Assembly: GCA_049273695.1 (NCBI GenBank)
Contig: JBASRE010000042.1
Span: 1 to 64,000, forward strand
DNA length: 64,000 bases
Reading direction: 5' to 3'
Source of the DNA: UBA11740 sp049273695
GTDB taxonomy: Bacteria > Acidobacteriota > Blastocatellia > Pyrinomonadales > Pyrinomonadaceae
Below the pieces are notes generated by a model. The model saw only the letters and a list, made by a program, of their open reading frames with translations, had not been told where the DNA came from and did not search any database. A program made the position numbers and the translations under genes. Positions 62,915 through 64,000 of this stretch are shown here, in pieces. Position 1 is the stretch's first letter. Every line of letters starts with the position of its first letter.

Positions 62915-63160
62915 TCAATAATTGCGAAATCCTCCGATAAAAACAAGGTGCCGACAATCCTCGCACAAAACGCTCTTGCCAGCTTCACTATCCACAGGCG
63001 CGCCACATCTATAGCATGCTGACTCTATCATTCGGCCTCTTTGCTTTTTGCGTTTGTTGGTATCAGTACTATCTAGAAATGGAAAACGTTTTGGAGTAGG
63101 CGAGCCCTCGCGCGTAGCCCGCTTGGGGGCTGAAAGCTTCACAATTCTTTTGCCAGCCAT
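62915..63160 (-). CDS. Small basic zinc-ribbon protein
   Basis: 81 residues. The N-terminal half is basic and probably disordered; the C-terminal half has CYRCGAPV...LCEDC, two CxxC pairs of a zinc ribbon. AGGAAG eight bases before ATG 63160 supports the start. It ends five bases before the antitoxin ATG, so it may belong to the same transcript. No family recognised. A+T-richer than its neighbours. Confidence 0.6.
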   Translation of the reverse strand: MAGKRIVKLSAPKRATREGSPTPKRFPFLDSTDTNKRKKQRGRMIESACYRCGAPVDSEAGKSVLCEDCRHLVFIGGFRNY

Positions 63161-63172
63161 TCCGTAATCTTC

Positions 63173-64000
63173 CTAGTTATGAGGCATTGCCTGTGTCGCC
63201 GGCATTCCTTTCATCGGCACCGGCAACTTGCCGTCAGCGCCGCGGGTCAGCGCAATGAAGTCGCGGTCGAAGCGAATTGAATCGAACATCGCATCGACGC
63301 GCGCTTCCATCATCTCTTTCGCGCGCACGGCCTGATAGCGTTCGTACACATAGAAGTGACGGCGCAGCAATTGAAGCGCCTTCTCCTTCTGACCGTTCTG
63401 CGCGTAAATCGCCGCCAGGTTGTAAGAGGCCGGCAGCAGATTGATGTTGTCGCGCGCAATCTTCAGCGCTTCATCTTTCTTGCCGTTGGCCGCCATGAAG
63501 ACCGCCGCGAACACGATGTTGTAAGGGTCCTTCGGATCGAGCGCCAGCGCCTGCTGCGTGTACTCGTTGCCCTTCGCTGGATCGCCTTCCGAATTCCAGA
63601 AGACCGCGAGGTTTCGATAAGCCAACGCCAAAGGATATTCCGCGACGGCCTTTTCCATGAATGTCAGACCCTTCTTGAACTCGCCGTCATGGATCGTCAT
63701 CTTGCCGAGTCCATGCAATGCGACCGAACGCGAAAGCGGATCGGCCGGCATGTCGAGAATCTGGTTGAAGATTTTTCGGGCTTTGTCCCAGTCGCCGATG
63801 TTGTGCCGATAGTTCTCACCGAGATAGCGCAGCGGCGTCGGATCAGCCGGATCCATGCGATGAGCTTGCGTGTAGAGACGATCAGCTAATTCGTACTGAC
63901 CGCGATGTTCGGCCGTCAGTCCGCGTCTCATCACGCGCTCGATCGCCGCGCTTTGAATCGGCTCAAACACCGGGGACGGCGGGATGCTCGCGACGTCCGT
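63173..64000 (-). CDS. Tetratricopeptide-repeat protein, 5' end cut by the window
   Basis: Open frame to the right edge, so the start lies outside; the GTG at 63970 is only an internal codon. Several TPR units: GLTAEHRGQYELADRLYTQA, PTPLRYLGENYRHN, ALHGLGKMTIHDGEFKKGL, LAYRNLAVFWNSEGDPAKGN. C-terminus MPATQAMPHN. A protein-protein interaction scaffold; partner unknown. It stops 12 bases before the start of the zinc-ribbon gene. Confidence 0.8.
   Translation of the reverse strand, partial: TDVASIPPSPVFEPIQSAAIERVMRRGLTAEHRGQYELADRLYTQAHRMDPADPTPLRYLGENYRHNIGDWDKARKIFNQILDMPADPLSRSVALHGLGKMTIHDGEFKKGLTFMEKAVAEYPLALAYRNLAVFWNSEGDPAKGNEYTQQALALDPKDPYNIVFAAVFMAANGKKDEALKIARDNINLLPASYNLAAIYAQNGQKEKALQLLRRHFYVYERYQAVRAKEMMEARVDAMFDSIRFDRDFIALTRGADGKLPVPMKGMPATQAMPHN

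Overview
The window reads as a chromosomal segment of a Gram-negative member of the Acidobacteriota, most likely class Blastocatellia. The genes pointing there are a VWFA-related protein of the acidobacterial type, an Oar-like TonB-dependent receptor with an N-terminal carboxypeptidase-regulatory domain, several secreted proteins with that same domain, a futalosine-pathway menaquinone gene (mqnC), and an Omp85/TamB/LptE outer-membrane set. The taxonomic call is inference; there is no rRNA gene here to fix it. I saw no tRNA, rRNA, CRISPR array or prophage.

Layout. 1-1.5 kb: an IS110-type transposase with a hairpin over its ribosome-binding site. 1.5-14.5 kb, minus strand: envelope block (bifunctional penicillin-binding protein, patatin-like lipase, SurA-like protein, Omp85 protein, TamB), with TamB and Omp85 overlapping. 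14.7-17.5 kb, minus: cmk, a 40-residue membrane protein, riboflavin synthase and a RibB fused to a degenerate GTP cyclohydrolase II domain. 17.7-24.9 kb: a secreted alpha-helical protein, mqnC, a DUF559 nuclease gene inside ~100-bp inverted repeats, DUF1232, pta and a VWFA protein. 25-35 kb: protease, peptidase, O-antigen ligase with an embedded PDZ domain, lptE-holA, an orphan antitoxin, a UBP zinc finger and a small beta-barrel protein with a candidate sigma-54 promoter. 35-48.5 kb: a paralogue of the 17.7-kb secreted protein, an AraC regulator, a serine hydrolase, an esterase, an M61 peptidase, an MFS transporter, and a HEPN-MNT pair coupled to a PfkB kinase. 48.5-64 kb: uvrC, a FecR protein followed by a broken copy of the uvrC 3' end, dienelactone hydrolase, two carboxypeptidase-regulatory proteins, typA, the TonB-type receptor, a YoeB-type toxin-antitoxin module and a TPR protein cut by the window edge.

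The most unusual feature is in the intergenic DNA. At least seven loci carry arrays of 7-base words, mostly as inverted pairs around a spacer. The word differs between loci and even changes within one array, yet the 7-base register is kept for up to 20 units. Some arrays run into genes and encode signal peptides, N-terminal tails or ends of proteins. In addition there are several palindromic repeat families: three copies of a GTGGCACAGACT element, two of a CTCATTCACACC element, and others. With the DUF559 cassette, this suggests a genome shaped by small repeat elements that supply terminators, start regions and short peptide extensions.
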